A program made the translations under genes and the position numbers. A stretch of 64,000 bases of DNA from Xiamenia xianingshaonis (GTDB lineage: Bacteria; Actinomycetota; Coriobacteriia; Coriobacteriales; Eggerthellaceae), in assembly GCF_017945865.1 (NCBI RefSeq), contig NZ_CP072829.1, forward strand, positions 186,001-250,000, in the 5' to 3' direction. Shown here in pieces: positions 22,863-31,630 of the stretch (positions are counted from its first letter, which is position 1; each line of letters begins with the position of its first letter). Below the pieces are notes generated by a model. That model worked only from the letters and a program-made list of their open reading frames with translations, was not told where the DNA came from and searched no databases.

Positions 22863-23984
22863 ATGCCAGCCAACCCCTTTACGCCGACGTTCGGCATTGT
22901 TCCCGCTTATATGGCAGGTCGAGAAGACGTCATCGGCGAGCTGCTGCGCGCTCTTGACAACGGCGTGGGAGACCCCAATCTTGTCACCATCGTCTCCGGC
23001 GCGCGCGGCACGGGCAAGACGGCCCTTCTCTCCTACGTGGCTGACGAAGCCGCGGCTCGTGGATGGATAGCTGTCAACGTCTCTGCATTGCCTGGCATGT
23101 TGGACGAAATCATACAGCAGACGAAAAAGCGCGCCGAGCATCTTGTCGAGCCCAGCGGCACTGCAAGGATCTCAAGCATTCGCTTCGGAAACATCGCCGA
23201 GGTCAAGCTTCAGGAGGCGGAATCCGAGGCGGCCACCTGGCGAATCCGCATGGAAGACCTGCTGGACGAGCTCGCCGAGACGAGCACCGGGCTGCTGATC
23301 ACCATCGACGAGGTGAGAGAAGATCTCGACGAGATGATTCAAGTTGCCTCGGCGATGCAGCACTTTTTGCGCGAACATCGCAACATCGCGCTGCTCATGG
23401 CGGGTTTGCCGACTCATGTGAGCGCTCTTCTGCAGAACAAGTCCGTCTCGTTTCTTCGCCGCGCCAATTACCACGATCTTGGGACGGTGGAAGATTTCGA
23501 AGTGGCGCAGGCGATGACGAAGACCATTGAAGGCGCGGGACGCTCCATCGGCGACGAGGCTCTCGAGAAGGCCGTGGCGTCGATCAACGGCTTCCCCTAC
23601 ATGCTGCAGCTTGTTGGCTATCGGGCTTGGGAGGCGTCGCCTGAAAGCCTGTGCCTCTCGGTCGCCGACATCGACGTCGGCGTTTCCCATGCTCGCATCG
23701 ACATGCGCCGCAAGATATTCGACACGACCTTCAAGGAGCTTTCGAAGGGCGACGTGCGGTTTCTGGCAGCCATGTTGGAAGACGAAGGCGCAAGCGAGCT
23801 TGCCGATATTGCACGGCGCATGGGCAAGAAAAGCAATTACGCGTCGGAATACAAGCGCCGCCTCATCGAACAGGGCGTTATCGCCGACCGCGGGCAGGGT
23901 CGTTTGAGAATTGAGATTCCGCTGTTCAAAGACTACCTGAAAGAGCGTTTGGGCCACGACATGCCAAAGGGCAGAGGATGCTGA
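22863..23984 (+). CDS. AAA+ ATPase with C-terminal winged helix (Orc/Cdc6-like architecture)
   Basis: A 373-residue ATP-binding protein with Walker A GARGTGKT (46-53) and Walker B LLITIDE (144-150), then a sensor region (NIALLMAGLP) and a C-terminal winged-helix-like segment (about 300-365: LADIARRMGKKSNYASEYKRRLIEQGVI). This layout is shared by archaeal-type ATPases and STAND-like ATPases found singly in many actinobacteria; their role is mostly unknown. The ATG at 22863 follows AGAAGGTGATCGC. The preceding tandem repeat is in frame (from TTG 22800) and could add a 21-residue (L/M)QK-repeat extension. No partner gene identifies a target. Confidence 0.75.
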   Translation: MPANPFTPTFGIVPAYMAGREDVIGELLRALDNGVGDPNLVTIVSGARGTGKTALLSYVADEAAARGWIAVNVSALPGMLDEIIQQTKKRAEHLVEPSGTARISSIRFGNIAEVKLQEAESEAATWRIRMEDLLDELAETSTGLLITIDEVREDLDEMIQVASAMQHFLREHRNIALLMAGLPTHVSALLQNKSVSFLRRANYHDLGTVEDFEVAQAMTKTIEGAGRSIGDEALEKAVASINGFPYMLQLVGYRAWEASPESLCLSVADIDVGVSHARIDMRRKIFDTTFKELSKGDVRFLAAMLEDEGASELADIARRMGKKSNYASEYKRRLIEQGVIADRGQGRLRIEIPLFKDYLKERLGHDMPKGRGC

Positions 23985-24074
23985 CAGGGGCGAGTCCTCT
24001 GCCTCGGTTGAATGCAGGCTCACGTGAATGCAGTATAATAAAACTGTTGTTCGCGCGCGACGAAGGGCGGCGCC

Positions 24075-25451
24075 ATGGAAGATGATCGGAAGAGTCAGAA
24101 TTACTCCGAAGGACGGACGGCTGCGCAGGCATCAGGTGAAAGCGGCGCCGGGCGGCGCGAGCTCGGCTCGTCGGCAAGCGCTTCTGATGGCGGGGGCGCC
24201 TGCGCCGGCCCCGATGCTTCCGCCGAATCCTCTGCGGCGCTGGCGCACGCCGACCGCCCCGCATTGTCTCCGCGCATCGTCGTGCCGGCGGCGGCTCTGG
24301 CCGTGTTCGTGCTGCTGGCGTTCATCGGGTCGATCGCTTCGCTCGGCAGCCAGCTCATGGGCGTGTCGCCTGTGCTTGGCGGCGCCTACTACGTGCTGGT
24401 CGTAGCGTGCGCAGTGGCGGGCATCGGGTATCCAGCGGTGCGCACGTTCCGGTACCCGGTGTTCGGGATTTCTCGTTTGACCAGCGGAAACGAACGCGAG
24501 CGCAGCAAGTATGCCCGGCGGGTGGCCGACAACATCATCGACCGCGCCAGCCTTCCCGGCATCGATCGGAAAGAGCTTCTGCAGGTGCGCGACTGGAAGC
24601 CCGACCGTTTGGCGGCCGTGTACGCGAGCGTGCTCGAGCCCGTGGTGGACGAGCGCATCAAAACCGCGGCCAAGGCGTCGTTCGTGACGACGGCCGTCTC
24701 GCAAACGCTCGCCTTCGACATGCTGTCGATTCTGGCGGTCGACCTGCGCATGATTCGCGGCATCGTGGCCGATTGCGGCTTCCGTCCGAGCGCTCTGGGC
24801 GTGGGCAGCCTGTATGCGCGCTCGCTCAAGGCGACGCTTTTGGCGGGCGGTTTGGAAGAGCTTGACTACACCGAGATGGTCAGCCTCATGGGCGGCAGCG
24901 CGGCGCTTGAGGCGGGCGGCGTGCTGGTGTCGTCGGCCGGCCAGGGCATGGCGAACGCGTTTTTCACCGTGCGCGTGGGCGTCATCGCAAAAGCCCTGCT
25001 CTTGGACGCGAATCCGCCCGACATGCGCACGCTGCGGCGCCAGTCGTACCGGCAGGCCCTCACGTTTTTGAAGACGTGCGGCCTTGCCGAAGACGTGCGC
25101 GACGCGGCGGCGGAAGCGGCGAAGGCGGCGGTCAAAACGGCGGCGAAAAAGGCCGGCCAGGCGAAGGATGCGGCCATCGAGAAGGCGGCGTCCGCGCGAG
25201 ACCAGGCGGGAATCGCGGCGCGGTCGGCGGCGAGCCGGATGGGCGAAGGCGCCGACGCGCTGGCGCACCGCACGCGGGACGCGTTTGCGCGGGGAGCAAG
25301 GGCCACCGCCGAAAAAGCGTCGTCGCTGGCGGCGGGCGTGTCGGCGAAAGCTTCGCGGCGGGCCGTTCGCGCGGGGCGGGGCCGCCGGTCCGACCCGAGG
25401 CTTCCCGAGGGGGACGATGACGGGCGCGGTTCGGCGTCTGGTGAGCTATAA
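24075..25451 (+). CDS. DUF697-like membrane protein with Ala/Lys-rich tail
   Basis: A 458-residue protein: a hydrophilic N-terminus (1-70), two membrane segments (about 75-100 and 108-128), a helical central region resembling DUF697 (YcjF-like; KTAAKASFVTTAVSQTLAFDML, then a Gly/Ala-rich hydrophobic stretch), and a long Ala/Lys/Arg-rich amphipathic tail (about 335-430) of apolipoprotein-like character, basic at the end. The function of DUF697 proteins is unclear; some accompany stress or GTPase genes. A TATAAT (24034-24039) lies upstream. The response regulator begins 50 bp downstream, so cotranscription is possible but not required. Confidence 0.65.
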   Translation: MEDDRKSQNYSEGRTAAQASGESGAGRRELGSSASASDGGGACAGPDASAESSAALAHADRPALSPRIVVPAAALAVFVLLAFIGSIASLGSQLMGVSPVLGGAYYVLVVACAVAGIGYPAVRTFRYPVFGISRLTSGNERERSKYARRVADNIIDRASLPGIDRKELLQVRDWKPDRLAAVYASVLEPVVDERIKTAAKASFVTTAVSQTLAFDMLSILAVDLRMIRGIVADCGFRPSALGVGSLYARSLKATLLAGGLEELDYTEMVSLMGGSAALEAGGVLVSSAGQGMANAFFTVRVGVIAKALLLDANPPDMRTLRRQSYRQALTFLKTCGLAEDVRDAAAEAAKAAVKTAAKKAGQAKDAAIEKAASARDQAGIAARSAASRMGEGADALAHRTRDAFARGARATAEKASSLAAGVSAKASRRAVRAGRGRRSDPRLPEGDDDGRGSASGEL

Positions 25452-25501
25452 TTCTCGTAACGATTCTCACAATAACAACCGCGTCGATAAGGAGCAGGCC
25501 T

Positions 25502-26230
25502 GTGGCATCTGTGCTCATCATTGAAGACGACGCTGATCTCAACGATGTCATGGCCGTGCGTCTCGGCCGCGAAGGCCATGCGTGCGTGCAGGCGTGGTCG
25601 GGCACCGAGGCGCTGCTGCGGCTTGACCGGGAGCGGTTCGACCTCATCGTGTGCGACCTCATGCTGCCCGGATCGCCTGGCGAAACCATCGTTGAAACCC
25701 TGCGCGCCCGGGCCGACGCCACGCCGGTGCTGGTCGTGTCTGCCCGCATGGCGCCGATGGACAAGGTGACGCTGCTCAAGCTCGGCGCCGACGACTACCT
25801 GGCAAAACCCTTCGACCTGGACGAACTGGCCGCCCGCGTCGCCGTGCAGCTGCGCCACGCCGCGCGTCTCCAGGCCGCCTCCGTTGCGGGCTCGTCCGCC
25901 GCGGCTTCCGCCTCCGCGTCGCCTGCGCCCCCGCTTGCGTTCGGCCGCTGGACCCTTGATGCGGACGCCTTCTCATTCTGCGTCGACGGCGAGCCCGTTT
26001 CGCTCACGCCCATGGAGTTTTCCCTGATGGAAACGATGATGCGCCAACCGAGCAAGGCGTTCACGAAGCAAGAGCTCTTCGAGGCCGCCGCCGGCGAGCC
26101 CTACATGGTCGAGGACAACACCTTGAACGTCCACGTGTCGCACATCCGCGCAAAGCTCAAGCCCAGCGGCACCGACGCCTGCCTCGTCACCGTCTGGGGC
26201 GTCGGCTTCAAGCTGGTCGAGCGTCCCTAG
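25502..26230 (+). CDS. OmpR-family response regulator
   Basis: A 242-residue regulator starting at GTG after AAGGAGCAGGCC. The receiver domain (1-120) has the acidic pocket (IIEDDAD), the phospho-acceptor Asp52 in VCDLMLPG and the Lys in YLAKPFD. An Ala/Ser-rich linker (about 122-142) leads to a winged-helix output domain (LTPMEFSLMETMMRQPSKAFTKQELF is OmpR/PhoB-like in layout; NTLNVHVSHIRAKL holds the recognition helix). It heads a set with an ABC ATPase, ABC permease and histidine kinase, an arrangement known for peptide-antibiotic sensing and export. Direct CTTAAG repeats just downstream may be its binding site. Confidence 0.92.
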   Translation: MASVLIIEDDADLNDVMAVRLGREGHACVQAWSGTEALLRLDRERFDLIVCDLMLPGSPGETIVETLRARADATPVLVVSARMAPMDKVTLLKLGADDYLAKPFDLDELAARVAVQLRHAARLQAASVAGSSAAASASASPAPPLAFGRWTLDADAFSFCVDGEPVSLTPMEFSLMETMMRQPSKAFTKQELFEAAAGEPYMVEDNTLNVHVSHIRAKLKPSGTDACLVTVWGVGFKLVERP

Positions 26231-26242
26231 AATTCACGAATT

Positions 26243-26287
26243 CTTAAGCCCTCCCTTAAGTCTTTTGCGGGTGCGTTTCGCTACAGT
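26243..26287 (+). promoter_or_regulatory. CTTAAG direct repeat and -10 box ahead of the ABC transporter
   Basis: CTTAAG occurs at 26243-26248 and 26255-26260, 12 bp start to start, followed by TACAGT (26282-26287) as a possible -10. Tandem direct repeats of about one helical turn beside a promoter are typical OmpR-family sites, so autonomous control of the transporter genes by the adjacent regulator is likely. Confidence 0.5.
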
Positions 26288-26395
26288 GGTCGTGCGTCGA
26301 GCGGCACGATGCGGCTCGGCTCGACGCTGCCGGCACGTGCACATTCAGCGACGCGGCCTGCTGCGGCCGGTCGCACGCAACGAGAAGGGGGCTTC

Positions 26396-27301
26396 ATGCC
26401 TGTCATAGAAACACGGCAGCTCACGAAGACGTTCGGCCGCATTCGTGCGGTCGACGGCGTGAGCCTGGCCGTCAACCAAGGCGACATCTACGGCTTCGTC
26501 GGAAAAAACGGCGCCGGCAAGTCGACGCTCATGAAAATGGTGTGCGGGCTGACGACGCCCACGGCGGGCGAAGTGCGGCTGTTCGACGGTCCGCCGTGCG
26601 GCGGCAACCCGCGCATCGGCGTGCTCATTGAGGAGGCAGGCCTTCTGCCCAATTTGTCCGCAATGGAAAACGTCATGGCGAAATCGCTGGTCATTGGCTT
26701 GCCGGACGCGAAGAAGCGCTGCGAAGACGTGCTTGCGGCCGTCGGGCTCGATCCGGCGAGCCGCCTGGCGACCAAGCGCTTCTCGCTTGGCATGCGGCGG
26801 CGTCTGGGCATTGCGCTTGCGCTGGTGGGCAGCCCCGATGCGCTCGTCCTCGACGAGCCGTTCAACGGGCTTGATCCGGAAGGCACCCGCGCCATGCGCC
26901 AGCTGCTCATGCACTTGAACGAGGCGTCCGGCGTGACCGTTTTCATCAGTTCGCACGTGATCGACCAGCTCGATCGTATGGCGACTCGCTACGGCATCAT
27001 CGCCGAAGGCCGCCTGACGGCTGAAATGACCGCCGAGGACGTGCAGGAGGCGTGCGCGGAAAGCCTTCGCGTGCGTACCGACGACCTGACGCGAACGACG
27101 GCGCTGCTGCAAGACCGTCTGCCCGGCGTGCGCATGCGCGTCGACGCCGACGGCGCCATCGTCATGCCGGGCTTGACCGATTCCGCGCCGGTGGCGTCCG
27201 TGTTGCGCGACGCCGGCCTGCTCGTGTACGAAATGTCGGTGCAACGCCGCGACGTGGAGGATTATTTCGTGTCGCTCATGGAGGGGGGACGTCATGCTTA
27301 A
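26396..27301 (+). CDS. ABC transporter ATP-binding protein
   Basis: A 301-residue nucleotide-binding subunit. Walker A GKNGAGKST is at about 36-44, the signature FSLGMRRRLGIA is a relaxed LSGGQ, and Walker B ALVLDEPFNGLDPEG follows. The C-terminal 85 residues are the extension common in drug/bacteriocin-type (CcmA/BcrA-like) ATPases. The ATG at 26396 follows GAGAAGGGGGC; the frame is open upstream but without homology. The last codons overlap the permease start by 8 bp, indicating translational coupling. Confidence 0.93.
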   Translation: MPVIETRQLTKTFGRIRAVDGVSLAVNQGDIYGFVGKNGAGKSTLMKMVCGLTTPTAGEVRLFDGPPCGGNPRIGVLIEEAGLLPNLSAMENVMAKSLVIGLPDAKKRCEDVLAAVGLDPASRLATKRFSLGMRRRLGIALALVGSPDALVLDEPFNGLDPEGTRAMRQLLMHLNEASGVTVFISSHVIDQLDRMATRYGIIAEGRLTAEMTAEDVQEACAESLRVRTDDLTRTTALLQDRLPGVRMRVDADGAIVMPGLTDSAPVASVLRDAGLLVYEMSVQRRDVEDYFVSLMEGGRHA

Positions 27302-28181
27302 CCTGCTGAAATCCGATGTCTATCGCCTGGTGCACGGCAAAAAGCTGTGGGTCGGCGCGGCGGTCGTCGTCGTGATGGCGCTTGCGGTCGCCGGCATGGC
27401 GTGGTGGATCGCGACGCCGCAGTTCGCCGACATGGTGAACGCCAGCATCGGACAGCCCGACGGCGCGGACCTGGCGGTTTCCGGAGACGAGCCGGCCGCC
27501 CCGCTCAACGAAGCGGTCATGGACAGCTTCACTCATACGGTCGACCAGGTCCTTGTCGGCACCGGCATTCTGACCGTGCTCGTGTCGGTGCTGGCGGGAC
27601 GGGTCGCCCTCGACGATTTTTCGAGCCGCTTCGTCCAGTCCGTCTTCACGGTGCGGCGCAGCCGGTGGGACTACTACGCCGAAAAGCTCTTGCTCGCCGC
27701 GATGCTTGCCGCCGCGTTCACGCTGCTTGCCGACGGGGCGGTGGCGGCAGCGTTTGCCCTCTTCGGTTTTTCGTACGATGTTGTGCAGCCGATCGGTGAA
27801 ATTGCGCTGTGGACGGTGCTCGTCTGGCTTGTGACCACGGCGTTCACGTGGCTGAGCTGCGTCGTCGCATGGCTTACCCGCTCAAAGGGCGCGCTTGACG
27901 CGTGGGCGGTTCTTGTATCGACGACGTTTTTAGGTTCGATGGTGCAATTTTTGTGCACGACGTTCGGCGTTGGCGTGCCGCTGCTCGAAAACCTGCCGAA
28001 CTTTCTGCTGTCGAATTGCGTCGTTTTGCTGTCAACCCAGGGGCTGGGGCTTGTGGAAACGTATCCTCTGCTGCTGGCGCCGAGCGTTGGCATTGCCGGC
28101 TGGGTGAGCATCGTGTCTGCGTTGTGGCTGGTCGCAGCCGCGGCCGTGACGTTTGTGGCGTGTCGGCGCAAGGACGCGTAA
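27294..28181 (+). CDS. ABC-2 type permease
   Basis: A 295-residue membrane protein with six likely spanning segments, one near residues 18-40 and the others from about 95 onward, with an extracellular loop of about 50 residues between the first two. This is the layout of BcrB/lantibiotic-immunity permeases. It pairs with the upstream ATPase, which overlaps its start. The substrate is not readable from sequence; export of, or protection against, a membrane-active peptide is a family-based guess. Confidence 0.85.
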   Translation: MLNLLKSDVYRLVHGKKLWVGAAVVVVMALAVAGMAWWIATPQFADMVNASIGQPDGADLAVSGDEPAAPLNEAVMDSFTHTVDQVLVGTGILTVLVSVLAGRVALDDFSSRFVQSVFTVRRSRWDYYAEKLLLAAMLAAAFTLLADGAVAAAFALFGFSYDVVQPIGEIALWTVLVWLVTTAFTWLSCVVAWLTRSKGALDAWAVLVSTTFLGSMVQFLCTTFGVGVPLLENLPNFLLSNCVVLLSTQGLGLVETYPLLLAPSVGIAGWVSIVSALWLVAAAAVTFVACRRKDA

Positions 28182-28253
28182 GCGCGACGGCGCCTCGGCG
28201 GCCCGCGCGGCGCGTTGCGGGAGGCGGGCGCTGGAAGCGGGAAAGGGGCGAAG

Positions 28254-29240
28254 ATGGAATTGATCGCGTGCATCATCGGCATTGCGGCAGGGGCGTGCGC
28301 CGTCGCGTTTCTGTATGAGCGCGAGCTGGCGCGCATGGCACGGTTCGTGCGGCAGCGCGACCGGCTGAGCAACCAGCCGCTTGCGGTCAGCCTGCCGGGG
28401 CCGGGCGTTGTGCGGGTGGCCGATGCCGTGAACGCCGAGGTAGACGTGGCTCGCGTCGAGCGGCAGGCGGCTCGGCAGGAGCAGCAGGCGTTCCAGCGCG
28501 ATCTGGCCGGGTTTGCGCACGACATCCGCACGCCGCTGGCCGGCGCCCGCGGTTTTGTGCAGCTGGCCTGCGACGATCTGGCAGCGGGAGAGGCGGCGGT
28601 CGAACGTCTGGGCGAGGCGGCGGCAGGCGCGGGCGCGGCATCGGCGGCGGGTGCGGCAGGCGAGGCGGCGGATGCGGGCGCGGCCGACGCTCGGGCCGCC
28701 TCCGTCCGCCGCTACCTGGCTGCGGCAACTCGGCGGCTCGACGATATGAACGGCCTGCTCGACGCACTGTACGTCTACACGCAGGCGATCGATCCCGACC
28801 GCACGCTGCACCTGGAGCCTATTGCCCTCCAGCCTGCGCTCGCCCAGGTGCTCGTGGACCGTTTCGCCGATTTTGAAGCCCAGGGCCGCGCCGTCCATCT
28901 CAGCTTCGAAGACCAGTCTGCGGAAATTCTTGCCGACCGCGAAGCCCTCGCGCGCATCTTTTCCAACGTGGTGGAAAACGCCTTGCGCCATGGCCGGGGC
29001 GACGTGGACATCGACCAGCGCGGTCGTGAGCTGCGGTTTTCCAACGCCGTCGACCCCGCCGTCGCATCTGTCATCGACGCCGGCCGCCTGTTCGAGCGCT
29101 TCTACCGCGCCGACCCTTCGCGCACCACGCCCGGCGCGGGCCTGGGCCTGGCCAGCGCCAAAAGCCTTGCCGATTCCATGGGCCTTGCCCTTGCCGCCAG
29201 CGTCGAGCCCGGCCGCTTCACCATCACCCTGGCTTGGTAG
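28254..29240 (+). CDS. Sensor histidine kinase
   Basis: A 328-residue kinase with a single N-terminal membrane segment (about 1-22) and no sizeable extracellular sensor, followed by a linker helix, the DHp H-box FAHDIRTPLAG (about residue 88-98), an Ala-rich insertion (about 115-150), the N-box RIFSNVVENALRHG and the G-box GAGLGLASAKSLADSMG. Kinases lacking an outer sensor (intramembrane-sensing type) often detect peptide antibiotics through their ABC transporter. The ATG at 28254 follows GAAAGGGG. The IS256-like element begins 18 bp after the stop. Confidence 0.9.
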   Translation: MELIACIIGIAAGACAVAFLYERELARMARFVRQRDRLSNQPLAVSLPGPGVVRVADAVNAEVDVARVERQAARQEQQAFQRDLAGFAHDIRTPLAGARGFVQLACDDLAAGEAAVERLGEAAAGAGAASAAGAAGEAADAGAADARAASVRRYLAAATRRLDDMNGLLDALYVYTQAIDPDRTLHLEPIALQPALAQVLVDRFADFEAQGRAVHLSFEDQSAEILADREALARIFSNVVENALRHGRGDVDIDQRGRELRFSNAVDPAVASVIDAGRLFERFYRADPSRTTPGAGLGLASAKSLADSMGLALAASVEPGRFTITLAW

Positions 29241-29257
29241 CGCCCTCGGTAGTGTGC

Positions 29258-30748
29258 CCAATGTTGGTGTTTGACAATTCCGCTTTGGAGGACGGGCCGT
29301 AGGGCCCGGCCGAGAAAGCGGAACATCATCTAGAGCATGATCGTCTTGACTACATCTTAAGCGGCCCTCTTCCCGATGGCAACATTCTCGTCCTTGGCTA
29401 TCCCGATTATGGTCGCGGCCTTCCTGGCGATCTCCTCGACGTCGCATGGCTTCGGCTCGGGTTCGCGCCGCTCGAACGTCTTCGCTATCGACGGGCCGCT
29501 GAAGTACCTCCTCGCCGACCAGTCCTCGTCCTGCTCCGCGAGCACCGCCCCGACAAGTCGGACGAGCGATGCCGCCGAGGGGAAGACCTGCACCACGCGC
29601 GAGCGCCTCTTGATCTCCCTGTTCGTCCTCTCCTGCACGTTGTTGGTGCGAAGCCGCCTCCTGTGCTCCTTCGGGAAGTCGAGGTACGCCAGGGCGTCCG
29701 CCTCGGCTTCCTCCAAGAGCTCGCCCGCGCTCTTGCATATCGCTCCGACCTCGTCGATCGCCCGCGAGTAGAGCTCGCGCACCAGATGCGGGTCCTCCTC
29801 CCTGAACACCGACGCGACGACCCTCCCTATGAGCGACCTCGCGCGCCTGGTCTTGGCGCAGGCGCACACGTTGCGCTCCAGGTGGATGACGCACCTCTGC
29901 CAAGCAGCTCCCGCGAACACCTCCTCGATCGCGCGCCTGAGCCCCGCGTGGGCGTCGGAGGTGACGCACGCGACGCCGTCGACGCCCCTCTCCTTGAGGG
30001 ATCGCAAGAAGCCGAGCCAACTCGGGTACGACTCGGCGTCCACGACGTCGAACCCGACGACGCGGCGGTAGCCGTCGTCGGCGGCCGCTATGGCCGAGAC
30101 CAGGGCGACCGAGGCCACATGGCCCTCCGTCCTGCACTTGACGTAGGTGGCGTCGAGCCACAGGTAGGGAAAGCGCGTGCCGTCGAAGGTCCTCTTCTGC
30201 AGGTCCTCGACCGACGCGTCGAGGGCGGATGAGATCCTGGAGACCTGGGAGGGGCTCATCTTGTCTATGCCGAGCTTCCGCGCCACTCGCTCGACCTTCC
30301 TGGTGGACACGCCCGTCGCATACATCTCCGCGACCGCGGCGACGACGGCGCGATCAACGCGCGAGTAGCGCTCTATGAGCTCGTCCGGGAAGTATGAGCC
30401 GATCCTGAGCTTCGGGATCCTCATGGTGATCGTGCCGACGCAGGTGGTGAGCTTGCGCTCGCGATAGCCGTTTCTCGTGTTCTCCGAAGAATCGCAGAGC
30501 TCGTCCGCCTGGGCGGACATGATCTCGTTGACGAGGGCCTCGGCCATCGTGCGGATGAGCTCCTGCATGTTCACCATGCCGTCATCGAATCTCGGCATCC
30601 GGTTCCCGCCAGGGGCAAATTCGTCTAAAGTGTTCATTGCGGTCATCATCCTTCCTAACGAATCTATGACTTAGACAATCAAAGATTCTAGATGATGACC
30701 GTTTTCCTTTGGGCGGGCTGCCGCTTCATCGCCTTACACCAACATTGG
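29258..30748 (-). mobile_element. IS256-family insertion sequence (1,491 bp)
   Basis: The ends carry a 13-bp perfect inverted repeat, CCAATGTTGGTGT (29258-29270 and its complement ending at 30748), about 100 bp outside each end of the transposase gene. A second inner pair, CATCATCTAGA (29324-29334 and 30687-30697 complement), is present. The length is normal for IS256. No 8-9 bp target duplication is visible at the outer ends. Confidence 0.8.
29357..30649 (-). CDS. IS256 (mutator-type) transposase
   Basis: A 430-residue, apparently intact DDE transposase of the mutator/IS256 class. The likely catalytic Asp residues are in PYLWLDATYVK and CVTSDAHAG, and the Glu in the helical part near NNVQERTNREIKRR; the signature around WQRCVIHLERNV is typical of the family. 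The frame has no stop, so the element may be active. A start further in (for example the Met of MTAMNTL) cannot be excluded. It is transcribed opposite to the kinase operon. Confidence 0.93.
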   Translation of the reverse strand: MMTAMNTLDEFAPGGNRMPRFDDGMVNMQELIRTMAEALVNEIMSAQADELCDSSENTRNGYRERKLTTCVGTITMRIPKLRIGSYFPDELIERYSRVDRAVVAAVAEMYATGVSTRKVERVARKLGIDKMSPSQVSRISSALDASVEDLQKRTFDGTRFPYLWLDATYVKCRTEGHVASVALVSAIAAADDGYRRVVGFDVVDAESYPSWLGFLRSLKERGVDGVACVTSDAHAGLRRAIEEVFAGAAWQRCVIHLERNVCACAKTRRARSLIGRVVASVFREEDPHLVRELYSRAIDEVGAICKSAGELLEEAEADALAYLDFPKEHRRRLRTNNVQERTNREIKRRSRVVQVFPSAASLVRLVGAVLAEQDEDWSARRYFSGPSIAKTFERREPEPKPCDVEEIARKAATIIGIAKDENVAIGKRAA

Positions 30749-30905
30749 AGACGTGATCGCGCCCTCCGGATAAATGTTGATTGGCGCGTCATGTTTTAGG
30801 TCCGCGGGAAGGGCGGGCGAACGTCGAAGGCCGGGCGTGCGCGTGCGGTTGCGGGACTTGAGGCCGCCAGGCGCTGCCAGCCCCGCGCAGGCAGGCCGGC
30901 GCCAG

Positions 30906-31559
30906 TCAGCGTTTCCCCTGCCGCTTCTTCGCCGCTGGGTCGTTCAGGTGGGGCAGCGCGCCGCCGGCGACCGCCCACAGGTACAGTGACGCGACCGAGC
31001 CGTAGGGGCTGAAGCGGCGGCGGTAGCGCTCGAACCGTTCGTGAGGTATGTCCCGATGTCGGTACACCATGCGCAGTCCGCGCTGGATGGCCAGGTCGTC
31101 TTCGGCAAAGATGTCGGGGCGCTGCAGGCTGAACAGCAGGATCATCTCGGCGGTCCATCGGCCGATGCCGCGCAGCTCCGTCAGGGCCGCGATGGCCTGC
31201 TCGTCGTCCATCGCGGCGACGGCGTCCAGGTCGAAGGAGCCCTCGCGCACGCGCACGGCGAAGTCGCGTACGTATTCCGCCTTCCGAAACGTCGTTCCGC
31301 ACGCCTGCAGCTCTTCGACGCTTGCGGCGGCCACGCGTTTTGGCTCAACTTCGCCGAGCATCGTCTGCAGGCGCTCCCATACGGTTTCCAGCGCTTTCGT
31401 CGAGATTTGCTGGCCGATGATGTTGTAGGCGACCGCGGTGAACAAGTCAGGTACAACTTCTCGTTGTACCGGTCCGATCGCCTCGATGACCTGGGCCATT
31501 CGCTTGTCGCGTTTCGAAAGCCAGGCGGTCGCTTCGTCGCCGTACAGAAAATATGCCAT
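30906..31559 (-). CDS. DNA-3-methyladenine glycosylase II (AlkA-like, HhH-GPD)
   Basis: A 217-residue base-excision repair enzyme. The helix-hairpin-helix is LRGIGRWTAEM and the catalytic Asp follows in FAEDDLAIQRG, as in AlkA. The N-terminal AlkA beta domain is absent, giving the compact form common in bacteria and yeast (Mag1-like). It removes alkylated purines. The ribosome site AAGGAGGCGGC is strong. It lies 71 bp after the LysR gene on the same strand, so the two may be cotranscribed. Confidence 0.9.
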   Translation of the reverse strand: MAYFLYGDEATAWLSKRDKRMAQVIEAIGPVQREVVPDLFTAVAYNIIGQQISTKALETVWERLQTMLGEVEPKRVAAASVEELQACGTTFRKAEYVRDFAVRVREGSFDLDAVAAMDDEQAIAALTELRGIGRWTAEMILLFSLQRPDIFAEDDLAIQRGLRMVYRHRDIPHERFERYRRRFSPYGSVASLYLWAVAGGALPHLNDPAAKKRQGKR

Positions 31560-31630
31560 TGCCGCCTCCTTGTCGCTGCGTGCGGTCGGACCTGTGGCGC
31601 GGACGGCGTCCTGCCTGGCCCGACTCGTTT

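Noticed and set aside
29324-30697. Inner inverted repeat CATCATCTAGA as the true IS256 ends
   Set aside because: The inner pair leaves only about 25-40 bp outside the gene; the outer pair is longer (13 bp) and symmetric about the transposase, so it is preferred.
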